Below, one piece after another: positions 51,774 to 61,101 of a stretch of DNA of 64,000 bases (within the stretch, counting starts at the first letter, position 1; every line of letters begins with the position of its first letter). The notes beneath the pieces are model-generated. The model did not search any database. It was given only the letters and a program-made list of their open reading frames with translations, and had not been told where the DNA came from. The stretch spans positions 73,291-137,290 of the forward strand of contig CAKVCL010000007.1 in assembly GCA_934725855.1 (NCBI GenBank). Direction: 5' to 3'. Source of the stretch: an uncultured Cellulosilyticum sp. Lineage in GTDB: Bacteria; Bacillota; Clostridia; Lachnospirales; Cellulosilyticaceae. Made by a program: the position numbers and the translations under genes.

Positions 51774-51935
51774 ATGATTAACAACCCTGATGACCCAAAA
51801 AAGATAAGGCTAGAGGGAAAAACCTCAGACATTCCCAAATTACCACGAGAAGGAGTCGCAAACGGTTCAACATTTTGGGACTTTGAAAGGCAAGTGCTTT
51901 TAACATTTAGTGAAGACGATCATGATTGGATATAG
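51774..51935 (+). CDS. Small hypothetical tail-region protein
   Basis: A 53-residue frame (MINNPDDPKKIRLEGKTSD to SEDDHDWI) with GGAGG upstream. No family. Between the tube gene and a fibre-like gene. Confidence 0.6.
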   Translation: MINNPDDPKKIRLEGKTSDIPKLPREGVANGSTFWDFERQVLLTFSEDDHDWI

Positions 51936-51947
51936 GGGGGATAGCTC

Positions 51948-52460
51948 ATGAGTATGACACCTGAGGAGGCAAGAAACCAAGCAATAGGAGCAGCTAATAA
52001 AGCCATAGAATGTGAGCTAAAAGGAATTGGTATCAAAAAAGGTGCACCATGTAGATTCGTGTCTAGCAGAGAATTATCTACTGGACTTGAAATCACGTTT
52101 GAGTGGGAGGGTATAGATGGAACAGTTGAAAGAGGATATACGGTTATTCCTAAGGATTTGCCACTGGATATAGAAGTAAGAGTCATTGGAAATGAGTCAC
52201 ACTTAATCTTCCTATACAAAAATAATGTGGAGTATGATGCAGGGAAATTGCCTGACAGTGTTATTAGACAATACGAACACAAACAGAATGAGTTAAGTAA
52301 TGTATGGTTCATAACACATGGACTAAATAAGAAAAACCCAAGTATTTTATGTTTTGATGAAAAAAACAATGAGATTTATGGAGAAGTTGAGTTTTATTCA
52401 ATAAATATGGTTATTATCAAATTTTGCGTACCAGTAAAGGGTATTGCGATCGTACAATAG
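51948..52460 (+). CDS. Fibre-like protein with C-terminal spike-type module
   Basis: A 170-residue protein. The C-terminal part NVWFITHGLNKKNPSILCFD ... GEVEFYSINMVIIKFCVPVKGIA (~118-168) matches a module found at the tips of many phage fibres and spikes (pattern W.I.HnL...P.V...d..g.ev...). The N-terminal half begins MSMTPEEARNQAIGAANKAIE. It is unusual to find it just after the tube gene. Confidence 0.65.
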   Translation: MSMTPEEARNQAIGAANKAIECELKGIGIKKGAPCRFVSSRELSTGLEITFEWEGIDGTVERGYTVIPKDLPLDIEVRVIGNESHLIFLYKNNVEYDAGKLPDSVIRQYEHKQNELSNVWFITHGLNKKNPSILCFDEKNNEIYGEVEFYSINMVIIKFCVPVKGIAIVQ

Positions 52461-52472
52461 GAGGATTTTACT

Positions 52473-53186
52473 ATGTCAAAAACACTTTATACAAACGTAA
52501 ACTTATTGGCTACACCTACAGAAAAAAAGCATGTTGTAAATAAAGAATATGTAGACAACGCAATCAGTAAGAAGGTAAAGGACTCAGTTGTTGTAGTTGT
52601 GGCTAACAATATTGATGCTGAGTATAATTCTTCTGCAAAGACACTGACACAAAGCACGCCTAAGGAGTTTGCTTTTGATGATGTGACTTTACAGGAGAAT
52701 GATCGAATTTTAGTTGCAGGTCAAACAGATGCCACTCAAAACGGTATTTATGTTGTAACAACTTTAGGCGTTAGTGGAGGTGCAGCAGGGGTACTCACTA
52801 GAGCAGAAGACTTTAATTCTAATAGTGAACTTTCCCTTAATCTGCTTATTCCAGTTCAACGAGGAGAACAAAACAGTGATACAACGTGGGTAATGACAAA
52901 TGATACATTGCCAGTAATCGATAGAGATCAAATCAAATTCGCAAAAATGAAAGCTGCGAAAGATGTTTCAAGTTTTAGAACTTCAATTACTGGTGATGGG
53001 GTTGAAAAAGAATTTGTGATTACTCATGGATTAATGTCAAAGGATGTAATCACATCAATTAAAGATGCCGTCACAAATGAAGAGTGTATATTTGGAATTG
53101 AGGCCACGACAGATAACACAATCACGATTAAGTCTGATGTAGTTATTGAAACTGACAAGAAATTCAATGTAGTAGTTATGGCTTAA
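52473..53186 (+). CDS. Tail fibre/receptor-binding-like protein
   Basis: A 237-residue protein. The central segment FAFDDVTLQENDRILVAGQTDATQNGIYVV ... AGVLTRAEDFNSNSEL ... TTWVMTNDTLPVIDRDQIKFAK is a common fibre repeat. The C-terminal 70 residues have the same type of spike module as the preceding gene. Confidence 0.8.
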   Translation: MSKTLYTNVNLLATPTEKKHVVNKEYVDNAISKKVKDSVVVVVANNIDAEYNSSAKTLTQSTPKEFAFDDVTLQENDRILVAGQTDATQNGIYVVTTLGVSGGAAGVLTRAEDFNSNSELSLNLLIPVQRGEQNSDTTWVMTNDTLPVIDRDQIKFAKMKAAKDVSSFRTSITGDGVEKEFVITHGLMSKDVITSIKDAVTNEECIFGIEATTDNTITIKSDVVIETDKKFNVVVMA

Positions 53187-53206
53187 GACAGGAGAGGGGC
53201 AGATTT

Positions 53207-54142
53207 ATGGAGTTTTTTAAAAAGATCAATATGTGGGGCAATGATATAGAAAACTGCCCCTCTATTGAAAACAATAAGAAAGCTATAGGTGATGTGGATG
53301 ATTTAAAAGGCTTAGGAGTAGAGGCATTATCTAAAGCAATTCTGATGCTAGATGGTAGATTCATGAAGTCAATAGATTTTGATGCAGCAACGCAGAAAAT
53401 GAACATTCACTATAAAAATGGCAGCACATATACTGCTAGTCTTGCAGAGTTTATCGCAGCATTTTTACAGAGCTTACAATTTGGTTCTATTGTTGTAACC
53501 GACAGTAAGCCTACATACTCCAAAGGAACCATAACTTACTATAAAAACGGCGTAAAGAGTACAACAACAGACATAAAAACTCAGTTCTTCTATAAGGTTG
53601 GAACAGTATGGAACGACTTGATGTTTAGTTCAACAGGTGACGAGATCAATATTTCTACTAACTTAGACCTTACAGGCTACATTAAAGACAGTGACTTGCT
53701 TACTTCATATGTAGATGGGCAAGCAGATGAAAACAAGAAACCAGTTAGTGTTACTGCATTGAACAAATTATATGAACTAATAAAATCAAAGTTTGCTGAC
53801 ATTAAGAAAGTAGACAACCTAACATCGTCAATAGAGTTAGAAAAAGTAGTTGTTAATAAATACACTACGTCACTATATAAAACAGGGTATGGTGTCGCTG
53901 ATTTCTTTGCTAATATGACATTTACGTGCGATGGAACGTCATATAGTGCTAAGCTAGGAACTTTACCTGAGAAATGTAGGCCACTTACAGATGTGTGCAT
54001 GAATATGGTAACAAACAATGGAGTTCCTTGTTATACGTATGTTAATGCCTCAGGAACATTTGGATTAACATTATGTGATACGAAAGCAAAATTAACTAGC
54101 GATGGGATAAGAGTTACAATCCCTTTTGTTATTAAAGAATAG
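53207..54142 (+). CDS. Fibre-like protein
   Basis: A 311-residue protein, start ATG 53207 with GAGAGGGG upstream. It has beta-rich segments (ATQKMNIHYKNGSTYTASLAEFI, GTITYYKNGVKSTTTDIKTQFFYKVGTVW) and a C-terminal beta domain. It continues the fibre-like block ahead of the tail chaperone genes. No exact family. Confidence 0.6.
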   Translation: MEFFKKINMWGNDIENCPSIENNKKAIGDVDDLKGLGVEALSKAILMLDGRFMKSIDFDAATQKMNIHYKNGSTYTASLAEFIAAFLQSLQFGSIVVTDSKPTYSKGTITYYKNGVKSTTTDIKTQFFYKVGTVWNDLMFSSTGDEINISTNLDLTGYIKDSDLLTSYVDGQADENKKPVSVTALNKLYELIKSKFADIKKVDNLTSSIELEKVVVNKYTTSLYKTGYGVADFFANMTFTCDGTSYSAKLGTLPEKCRPLTDVCMNMVTNNGVPCYTYVNASGTFGLTLCDTKAKLTSDGIRVTIPFVIKE

Positions 54143-54154
54143 GAGAAGATAGTC

Positions 54155-54667
54155 ATGAAACAATTAGAATCAAAGCAAGTTGAAATTAACGGTATTACAT
54201 ATTACATTTTCCCTTTCCCTGCATTCAAAGCAGCTAATCTAAGTGGTAAATTAGTAGCTTTATTGTCACCTATACTTGGAGGCTTGGCAGCAATTGTAGG
54301 GAAAAATGATGGTGCCCCGTTAGATATGGACATTGAACAGGCATTACCTAAACTAGCAGACGCAATAAGCGTACTGGATGGTGACAAAGTAGAGCAGGTG
54401 CTAAAGAGCTTATTATTAGGTAACAACATATCTGTGGAATACAAAGGAACTGATAAAACAGAGAAATTAACTGAGGATATTGCAAACGAATTGTTCTGCG
54501 GTGAAATGCAAGATATGCTCCAATTAGCAATAGAGGTAGTAAAGGTGAATTACTCAGGTTTTTTTCAGAAGCTACAGCTCCCATTTGGAACCCAAAAAGA
54601 AGTATTGGGCAAGATGACAAGCAAGATAAGTATGGAAAATTCGACACAAGCAAATTCAGTGAGCTAG
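54155..54667 (+). CDS. Tail assembly chaperone, short form (G type)
   Basis: A 170-residue protein in the standard slot before the tape measure gene. LLSPILGGLAAIVGKND and PKLADAISVLDGDKVEQVLKSLL fit phage tail chaperones. Part of the ribosomes probably shift at 54559-54565 to make a longer form. Confidence 0.8.
   Translation: MKQLESKQVEINGITYYIFPFPAFKAANLSGKLVALLSPILGGLAAIVGKNDGAPLDMDIEQALPKLADAISVLDGDKVEQVLKSLLLGNNISVEYKGTDKTEKLTEDIANELFCGEMQDMLQLAIEVVKVNYSGFFQKLQLPFGTQKEVLGKMTSKISMENSTQANSVS
54559..54565 (+). other. Programmed -1 frameshift slippery site
   Basis: In the zero frame the bases read GGT TTT TTT CAG, giving the slippery heptamer T TTT TTT. After a -1 shift the frame continues as SEATAPIWNPKRS without stop to 54834. 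Tail chaperone genes commonly use this mechanism. Confidence 0.8.
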
Positions 54668-54834
54668 AACTTAGGATGTACATACTAATTAATGCAGGGA
54701 AAGCCAGTATGCAGGAACTGAAAGAGTGCTACACGCTGGATGAGGCACTAAAGCTATATGCAATCTATAGTATGAATTTGGATATAGAAGCAGCCATAAA
54801 CGAAGAGATTAGAGAGGGGGTGAATAGACATTGA
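54565..54834 (+). CDS. T extension of tail chaperone (GT fusion), -1 frame
   Basis: The frame open from 54565 to the stop at 54832-54834 adds 89 residues, replacing the last 33 of the short form to give a 226-residue GT fusion. The extension is acidic and helical (ELKECYTLDEALKLYAIYSMNLDIEAAINEEI), as expected for the part that binds the tape measure protein. A lone ATG at 54676 has no ribosome site, which favours frameshifting over separate initiation. The stop overlaps the tape measure start. Confidence 0.75.
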   Translation, partial: SEATAPIWNPKRSIGQDDKQDKYGKFDTSKFSELELRMYILINAGKASMQELKECYTLDEALKLYAIYSMNLDIEAAINEEIREGVNRH

Positions 54835-56750
54835 CACTTAGAGAATTAGCAATCGCAGTTGGATTTAACGTCAATCAATCCTCAGTTAATCGTGCAGAAA
54901 GTAGCATAAGAGGCATAAAGAATATGGCTACTAAACTGTTGGGAGCTATTGGAATTGGACTCTCCATAACTGGTATAGGAAATTTAGCAGAAGCGGCAGC
55001 TGATGTAGAGGCATTAAAAAGTCAGTTCTCACAAGTTTTTGGAGATGTAGAGGCAGATGCCTCAGAAAAACTTCAAAAAATAAGTGATGATACTGGAATA
55101 CTTGTAAATCGTATGAAAAGCAGTTTCACACAAATGGCTGCTTTTGCTAAAACTACTGGTATGAATGAAGCAGATGCTTTGAACTTATCTAATCGAGCGA
55201 TGGTAGCTGTAGCAGACTCGGCAGCATTTTATGACCGTTCCCTAGAAGATGTAAGTGAATCATTAAGGTCACTATTAAAAGGGAATTTTGAAAATGACGC
55301 TGCGTTAGGCTTTTCATGTACAGAAACAACAAGGAATGCGGCTGCTAATGCTTTGTATGGAAAGTCATTTAAGGATTTAGCAGAAGACCAAAAGCAATTA
55401 ACTTTATTGCAAATGGTAGAGGATGCTAATAAGGCATCTGGGGCATTAGGACAGGCAGCCAGAGAATCTGATACATGGACTAATCAGATGGGTAATGCTA
55501 AACAAGCAATCCAAGACTTTAAAGCAGCTATAGGTAGTGGATTCCTTAAATATGCAGTACAGGGACTTAAGCTGTTTAATGAGTCGATTCAAAAAGCAAC
55601 TGAAAAAGTAAGCAAATTTACCCGAGAGGGTGGACCATTAAACCGAGTAATTGATAAAACAATATTTACTGTTAAAGGATTTATAGGAATAGCAAAACAG
55701 GCCACAGACAAACTAGGTGGTGTTGACAATACCGCAAAGATAACAGCAGCTATATTAGCCTCAGCTTTTATTGTTAGAAATGCAGGGGCATTTATATCGT
55801 TCTTAAATAAGGTCAAGACTGTTATTATGGCTATTAATGTAAAGACATTGGCTTTAATTGCCGTAATAGCTCTTATTTTTCTAGTAGTAGATGACTTTAT
55901 CAACTTCATGAAAGGAAATGACTCGGTTATTGGGTCAATATTAGAAAAAGCAGGTGTCGATACTGAAAAAGTTAGAAACACTGTAATAAAAGCGTGGGAA
56001 AAAGTTAAGACGTTCCTTATAAACGCATGGACTATCATTAAGCAGGTTGCAGGGGCTGTTTGGGATGGGCTAAAAACCTTTTTTGAAGAGCATGCAGGGC
56101 AAATTAAGAGAATACTACTTTCAGCTTGGCAAATTATAACAACCTTATTTTATGGTATAAAAGAAATTGCTGAAACTATATTTAGTGCTTTATCTGATTT
56201 CTGGGATGAGTGGGGCGAAACCATAATGGAAGAGTTCGACTTAATCTTTGGATTTATTGGTGACTTGTTTGAGATTTTTTTAGACCGCTTACAAAATATC
56301 TTAAATTTTATTAATGATGTTTTTGCAGGGGATTGGTCTAGCGCATGGGAAGATGTAAAAAACATTTTTGGAGATACATTGAAAGAAATACTACGTACAG
56401 GTAAGTTTATAATGGACAGCATAGAAAAATTCTTTGGTGATAAAATAGACGCCATTAAAGATAAAGTCTTAGGTTGGTATGAGGATATTGTAGAAAAAGT
56501 TCAAGGAGTGGCAGGTTTTATCGGAGATTTATTAGGTTTGGATGGGTCAGTTGATATAGGGGTTACTGCGAATACTGCAAGTAAGGCAGCAACAAGTAGC
56601 CAAACAAATAAAAGCGTAACTCAAAACAATACTATAAATAATACAGTAAATGGAAGTGACAGAAAAGCTGCTTTACAATCACTCGGATTAATGGATAATG
56701 CAACTAATGACATTGTAAGTAGACTTAAAAATACCATGGCTTATAACTAG
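54831..56750 (+). CDS. Tape measure protein
   Basis: A 639-residue protein that sets tail length. TTG 54831 has AGAGGGGGTG upstream. The N-terminus (LGAIGIGLSITGIGNLAEAAADVEALKSQFSQVFGD) and long helical stretches are typical. Hydrophobic helices occur near 320-360 (VIMAINVKTLALIAVIALIFLVVDDF), and a low-complexity C-terminus ends in coils. The length is modest, suggesting a short contractile tail. Confidence 0.9.
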   Translation: MTLRELAIAVGFNVNQSSVNRAESSIRGIKNMATKLLGAIGIGLSITGIGNLAEAAADVEALKSQFSQVFGDVEADASEKLQKISDDTGILVNRMKSSFTQMAAFAKTTGMNEADALNLSNRAMVAVADSAAFYDRSLEDVSESLRSLLKGNFENDAALGFSCTETTRNAAANALYGKSFKDLAEDQKQLTLLQMVEDANKASGALGQAARESDTWTNQMGNAKQAIQDFKAAIGSGFLKYAVQGLKLFNESIQKATEKVSKFTREGGPLNRVIDKTIFTVKGFIGIAKQATDKLGGVDNTAKITAAILASAFIVRNAGAFISFLNKVKTVIMAINVKTLALIAVIALIFLVVDDFINFMKGNDSVIGSILEKAGVDTEKVRNTVIKAWEKVKTFLINAWTIIKQVAGAVWDGLKTFFEEHAGQIKRILLSAWQIITTLFYGIKEIAETIFSALSDFWDEWGETIMEEFDLIFGFIGDLFEIFLDRLQNILNFINDVFAGDWSSAWEDVKNIFGDTLKEILRTGKFIMDSIEKFFGDKIDAIKDKVLGWYEDIVEKVQGVAGFIGDLLGLDGSVDIGVTANTASKAATSSQTNKSVTQNNTINNTVNGSDRKAALQSLGLMDNATNDIVSRLKNTMAYN

Positions 56751-56762
56751 GGAGGGGAAAAG

Positions 56763-57398
56763 GTGAGAGCAAAACAGCCAGTAAGTTTAGATGGAATAGA
56801 ATTTGATGCACTTATGGAGATAACTGATAGCTTAGAGGCTGAGAGTCCTGAGTACCCAACTGAGGAGGGATTTACGGTTAATGATACTATAATAATTAAG
56901 CCTAGAACTATATCATTGACCGTTTACCTATCCAATACGCCTATAACATGGCGTGAAAGGTTTACAAGTACAGAGAATAGGGTAAATGAGGTAAAAGAAA
57001 AGTTATACGAACTATATGCCAAAAAGAAAACCGTAACACTTACCACAACAGATGGGATATATGAGAACTATTGTATAACTTCAATATCATTTCCAAGAAC
57101 CGTAGATACAGGAGCCGATATTGAGATACCTATTAGCTTGAAAGAAATCAGGACAACAGCAACAAAAACAACCACTATACCAAGTAGTTACAAAAGAGCA
57201 GGCAAGACTAAGAAGAACGCAGGTACGGCAACCACAGGAGATAGCAAAGGAATAGCCACTTCTACAAGTAGTGCATCAGGAAAAAACAGTGGTGGGTCTG
57301 ATACTACAAAGAATAAAGCAAAGGAAGAGTCGAAGCGAAATGCCTCAGTATTGTATGATCTAGCAGAAGGAACAGGACTTAGTAAGCTATTGAAATAA
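56763..57398 (+). CDS. Baseplate hub protein (Dit-like)
   Basis: A 211-residue protein starting at GTG 56763. N-terminal ~125 residues (VSLDGIEFDALMEITDSLEAESPEYPTEEGF, RTISLTVYLSNTP) resemble Dit-type baseplate proteins. Residues ~135-200 are Ser/Thr/Lys-rich linker. Confidence 0.7.
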   Translation: MRAKQPVSLDGIEFDALMEITDSLEAESPEYPTEEGFTVNDTIIIKPRTISLTVYLSNTPITWRERFTSTENRVNEVKEKLYELYAKKKTVTLTTTDGIYENYCITSISFPRTVDTGADIEIPISLKEIRTTATKTTTIPSSYKRAGKTKKNAGTATTGDSKGIATSTSSASGKNSGGSDTTKNKAKEESKRNASVLYDLAEGTGLSKLLK

Positions 57399-57415
57399 AG
57401 GGGTGAGAAAGGACT

Positions 57416-57745
57416 ATGACAACATATATACAGCCGCCTAATTTGACAGACAGCTTAAGTCGAGTTGTTTTAGATGGCAAAGAATATTTGATACGTTTTA
57501 CTTACAATGTAAAAAAGGACTACTGGACTTTTGGGCTTCATGAAGTAGATGAAACAGTCATAATATCAGGTATTAAAATAGTACCCAATTTTCCTCTTAC
57601 CTGTTTTTGCAGCTATAAAAATAAGGACTTGCCCAATGGAATTTTTGGATGCCTTACAAATAAAGAGCATGTAAGAAAAGATGATTTTGTAAATGGGGAT
57701 GCTATATTTTGCTTTATACCTAAAGAAGATTTGGAGGATGATTAG
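57416..57745 (+). CDS. Baseplate plug-like protein
   Basis: A 109-residue protein (LVLDGKEY-like LSRVVLDGKEYLIRFTYN, DYWTFGLHEVDETVIISGIKIVPNFPLT) of the small phage baseplate plug family. It lies between the Dit-like and gp27-like genes. Confidence 0.72.
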   Translation: MTTYIQPPNLTDSLSRVVLDGKEYLIRFTYNVKKDYWTFGLHEVDETVIISGIKIVPNFPLTCFCSYKNKDLPNGIFGCLTNKEHVRKDDFVNGDAIFCFIPKEDLEDD

Positions 57746-57748
57746 ACA

Positions 57749-58612
57749 ATGGAGAACTTTGATAGACAATACAGGCTGTCTTTTGGTAATGGTACGAGTG
57801 CTTTTGAAATAGGAGATGGTACAAACCCACTAAGAATCTCGTTTAGTGTAGATAAAGCAGATACAACCACGCAAAATGAGGCGACTATATCCGTATGGAA
57901 CTTGAACAAAGAACATAAAGCATTGCTAGAAAAAGAAGATTGTCAGGTTGTATTGTCAGCAGGCTATGGGAAATCGCTTGCTCTAGCCTTTTGTGGGACA
58001 GTTACAACATCAGCCACTTCGCAAGATGGGGCAGATATGGTGACGGAAGTTCATGTTACAGATTCATTAATACCTATAAGAGAAACGTACATAAGCATAT
58101 CGTATGCAGGCGTAATAAATAGCAAAAAGATAATACAGGATATAGCACAAAGAATGGGAGTGAGTGTGGCTTTTGGTAGTAAGGCAACATTTAAGGATTT
58201 CTTGAATGGATATACCTTTATTGGACAAGCAAAAACTGCTTTGACTAAAGTGTGCAAGTCATCCTCGCTAGCATGGACATTGCAAAATGGAGTTCTACAG
58301 ATTAACAAGCCTAATGAACCTATAACAGATAGAGTTTATATACTAAGTGCAGAAACAGGATTATTAGACATTCCTACTAGATTATGCCAAAGCGATGAAG
58401 TTAAGAAAGAAAACAATAAGACGAAGAAAAAGAATCACATCGGTTGGCAAGTACGCTATTTGATGAATTTGGCTATAGGCATTAATGACTTTGTAAAATT
58501 GGAGTCTAAAGTTGCCACAGGATATTTTAAAGTCAATAAAATTAAGATTAATGGTGATAACATAGGTGGAGAATGGACTTGTACAGCAGAATTGTTGGAG
58601 GTAACAGTGTAA
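57749..58612 (+). CDS. Baseplate hub protein (gp27-like)
   Basis: A 287-residue protein: YRLSFGNGTSAFEIGDGTNPLRISFSVDKADTTTQNEATISVWNL at the start and a central hub domain (GVINSKKIIQDIAQRMGVSVAFG) fit phage late control D/gp27-like hubs. Its stop shares a base with the next start. Confidence 0.78.
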   Translation: MENFDRQYRLSFGNGTSAFEIGDGTNPLRISFSVDKADTTTQNEATISVWNLNKEHKALLEKEDCQVVLSAGYGKSLALAFCGTVTTSATSQDGADMVTEVHVTDSLIPIRETYISISYAGVINSKKIIQDIAQRMGVSVAFGSKATFKDFLNGYTFIGQAKTALTKVCKSSSLAWTLQNGVLQINKPNEPITDRVYILSAETGLLDIPTRLCQSDEVKKENNKTKKKNHIGWQVRYLMNLAIGINDFVKLESKVATGYFKVNKIKINGDNIGGEWTCTAELLEVTV

Positions 58613-59304
58613 TGAATCAAGAGTTTGTTCAAGAAATGGAAAACAAGATAACTAGCATGATTAATAATGTGCATACAGCCTTACCAGGGAAAATACAAAC
58701 CTTTGACCCTAACACTTGTACTGCTACGGTGCTCCCTACTGGCTCGTATATTGCCCCTAATGAACAGGAAATGTCTTACCCTGCTATTCCTGGCACGCCA
58801 GTTATAATCCCTCAATACGAACTGCAAAACGCTGTCATAGCATTTCCTATAAAACCAGGTGACGGATGTTTAATACTTTTCAGCGAACAGCAGTTAGATT
58901 ATTTTCTATATGGGGCATCTGCAAGTGATCTGCATCACGATATGACAAGTGCTATTGCAATTGTAGGATTATTTAATGTTTCGTGTGATGCAATTAAAGA
59001 GGCATGTCAGGAAAATGCAATCGTTATAGCAAAAAAGAGTACACGCATAAAAATCTACGATGAAGAAATCTTGATGGAAACAAAGACAATAAATGTTAAG
59101 GCTGATGATATTAACGTAAAAGCTAATACGATTAACGTTGAGGCATCACAAATCAATGAAAGAGCAAATATATCTGTCATAGGAAATGAATCTATTACAG
59201 GTGACGTTGATATAACAGGAAATGAAAAGATAAGTGATACATTGACGGCTACTACTGCTAAGATACAAAAACTCATACCTAGTTCGTGTACGCTTAAAAG
59301 CTAA
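58612..59304 (+). CDS. Baseplate spike protein (gp138 type)
   Basis: 230 residues from ATG 58612 with GGAGGTAA upstream. The N-terminal OB-like domain (TALPGKIQTFDPNTCTATVLPTGSY, IPGTPVIIPQY) matches Gp138-type spikes. The C-terminal part has short repeats (INVKADDINVKANTINVEASQIN) likely forming a beta-helix needle. It pierces the membrane during infection. Confidence 0.82.
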   Translation: MNQEFVQEMENKITSMINNVHTALPGKIQTFDPNTCTATVLPTGSYIAPNEQEMSYPAIPGTPVIIPQYELQNAVIAFPIKPGDGCLILFSEQQLDYFLYGASASDLHHDMTSAIAIVGLFNVSCDAIKEACQENAIVIAKKSTRIKIYDEEILMETKTINVKADDINVKANTINVEASQINERANISVIGNESITGDVDITGNEKISDTLTATTAKIQKLIPSSCTLKS

Positions 59305-59321
59305 TAAGAGGGTGGTTATTA

Positions 59322-59678
59322 ATGTTTGATGTGCTATTGGATAACGATGGGGACTTAAAGCTAGAGGATGGAGATATAGTTCTAACACAGAGTGTAACCC
59401 AAGCTATAAAAATACGTCTAAAATGGTTTCTTAATGAGTGGAGATTTGATACATCATTGGGAGTGCCATATTACGAGCAAGTTTTTGTGAAAGGTTATAA
59501 TCTGAGGCTTATAGAACAGCTATTAAAAAAGCAGATATTAAATGTAAAAGAAGTAATTGACGTGCCTTATATTAAGGCTAATGTTAATCTGCAAACTAGG
59601 AAATTGACTGTAAAATACAAGGCGATAACAGATAAAGAGGTTTTTGAGGCAGAGGAGTTGATATTAAATGCCAGGTAA
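59322..59678 (+). CDS. Baseplate wedge protein (gp25/DUF2634-like)
   Basis: A 118-residue protein: LEDGDIVLTQSVTQAIKIRLKWFLNEWRFDTSLGVPYYEQVF matches the gp25-like wedge/DUF2634 pattern. It overlaps the baseplate J gene by 11 bases. Confidence 0.82.
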   Translation: MFDVLLDNDGDLKLEDGDIVLTQSVTQAIKIRLKWFLNEWRFDTSLGVPYYEQVFVKGYNLRLIEQLLKKQILNVKEVIDVPYIKANVNLQTRKLTVKYKAITDKEVFEAEELILNAR

Positions 59679-61101
59679 ATATGGAATAACTGAAAATGGA
59701 TTTGCTCTTAAAAGATTGGATGAAATCAAAGAAAGCATATGTAGCAACTTAAAAAATGCATGGGGCATTGACCCTTCAATTAACCCTCAGAGTGCGCTAA
59801 ATGTACTTATTACCGAGTTTGCTGACCAATTGGCTGAGTTATGGGAGAGCGCTGAGGATGTGTATTACAGCCAATATCCGTCATCAGCAGATGGGACAAA
59901 CCTCGACAATGCAATGCAGCTAGGAGGGGTTATGAGGCTTGAGCAAACAAAAACAAAGTACAGTTTAGCCTGTACTGGCGCAGATGGAACAGAGATACCA
60001 TATGCTACTATGGTACGTTCTACCACACAGCCAGTTAAAAGCTTTATATGCTCCAAAAGACAGTATCTTTCTAGGGATAATTTTAGAAAGATTTGTTTTA
60101 GCGTTATTCCTGCTATTGGTGAAACATATAGCGTGGAAATAAATGGAGTTATGTTTTCGATAGTTTCAACTGGTTCTGATCATGACACTATATTGCAAAA
60201 AATCTATGATGAAATTAATATGCCAGGGCTTACTAAAGTTTTTAATAATGCTGAACATATTATAGAGCTATCTTTTGACAACAAGAGCAGTAATAACATT
60301 TTTGTTTCTACTGACAACATATTAGTTACAAGCGTTACAAGCAATATAGTCTTTGAGTCACAAGAATATGGACAAGTTAATGTCCCATTTGGCACTATTA
60401 CTGACATTATTACAGTTATTGCAGGGTTTAATAGCGTTACTAATGACATTACTCCTATATTGGGTAGATTAAAGGAAACAGATGTTGAGGCTAGACATTC
60501 GTACTTAAAGCGCATTTTCTTACATTCTACTAATATGCTTGAGAGTATAGAGGCTGAAATTATGGAAAATGTAGATGGGGTTACTTCACTTATAGGATAT
60601 GAGAATGATACGAACTTAGTAGATGCATACGGTAGACCACCACACAGCGTTGAAATCGTTATTGAGGGTGGGGATAATACAGAAATTGCAAGGTGCATAT
60701 TTAATAAAAAGGCTACAGGAATACAGTCATTTGGAGCACAGGAAGTTGAAATAGCAGATGATTACGGTAATAGTCACTTGATATGCTTTAACAGACCTAC
60801 ACTTCTTAATACATGGCTACAAGTTACTATGACAAGAAATAGTGAGCCTATTCAGCCGAACTACGCCGCAATTGTTAAGGATAGCATTATGGATGCAATC
60901 GACATGAGTGTTGGTAAAGAGGTTTATCTTCAGACGCTTATTGCAGCTATTTATAACAATATTACAGGTATTCAATACATTGAGATTAAGGCTGCTATTA
61001 GTGACACGCTACCTGCTACGTATGATTTATCTAATATTACAGTTGGACCAAGGGAAAAAATCGCACTAACAACCGACAGGATTGAGGTGGTGTTAGTATG
61101 A
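59668..61101 (+). CDS. Baseplate J-like protein
   Basis: A 477-residue protein: GITENGFALKRLDEIKESICSNLKNAWG at the start, SADGTNLDNAMQLGGVMR (~74), and VDAYGRPPHSVEIVIEGGD (~315). The pattern is typical of baseplate J-family wedge proteins in contractile phages. Confidence 0.88.
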   Translation: MPGKYGITENGFALKRLDEIKESICSNLKNAWGIDPSINPQSALNVLITEFADQLAELWESAEDVYYSQYPSSADGTNLDNAMQLGGVMRLEQTKTKYSLACTGADGTEIPYATMVRSTTQPVKSFICSKRQYLSRDNFRKICFSVIPAIGETYSVEINGVMFSIVSTGSDHDTILQKIYDEINMPGLTKVFNNAEHIIELSFDNKSSNNIFVSTDNILVTSVTSNIVFESQEYGQVNVPFGTITDIITVIAGFNSVTNDITPILGRLKETDVEARHSYLKRIFLHSTNMLESIEAEIMENVDGVTSLIGYENDTNLVDAYGRPPHSVEIVIEGGDNTEIARCIFNKKATGIQSFGAQEVEIADDYGNSHLICFNRPTLLNTWLQVTMTRNSEPIQPNYAAIVKDSIMDAIDMSVGKEVYLQTLIAAIYNNITGIQYIEIKAAISDTLPATYDLSNITVGPREKIALTTDRIEVVLV

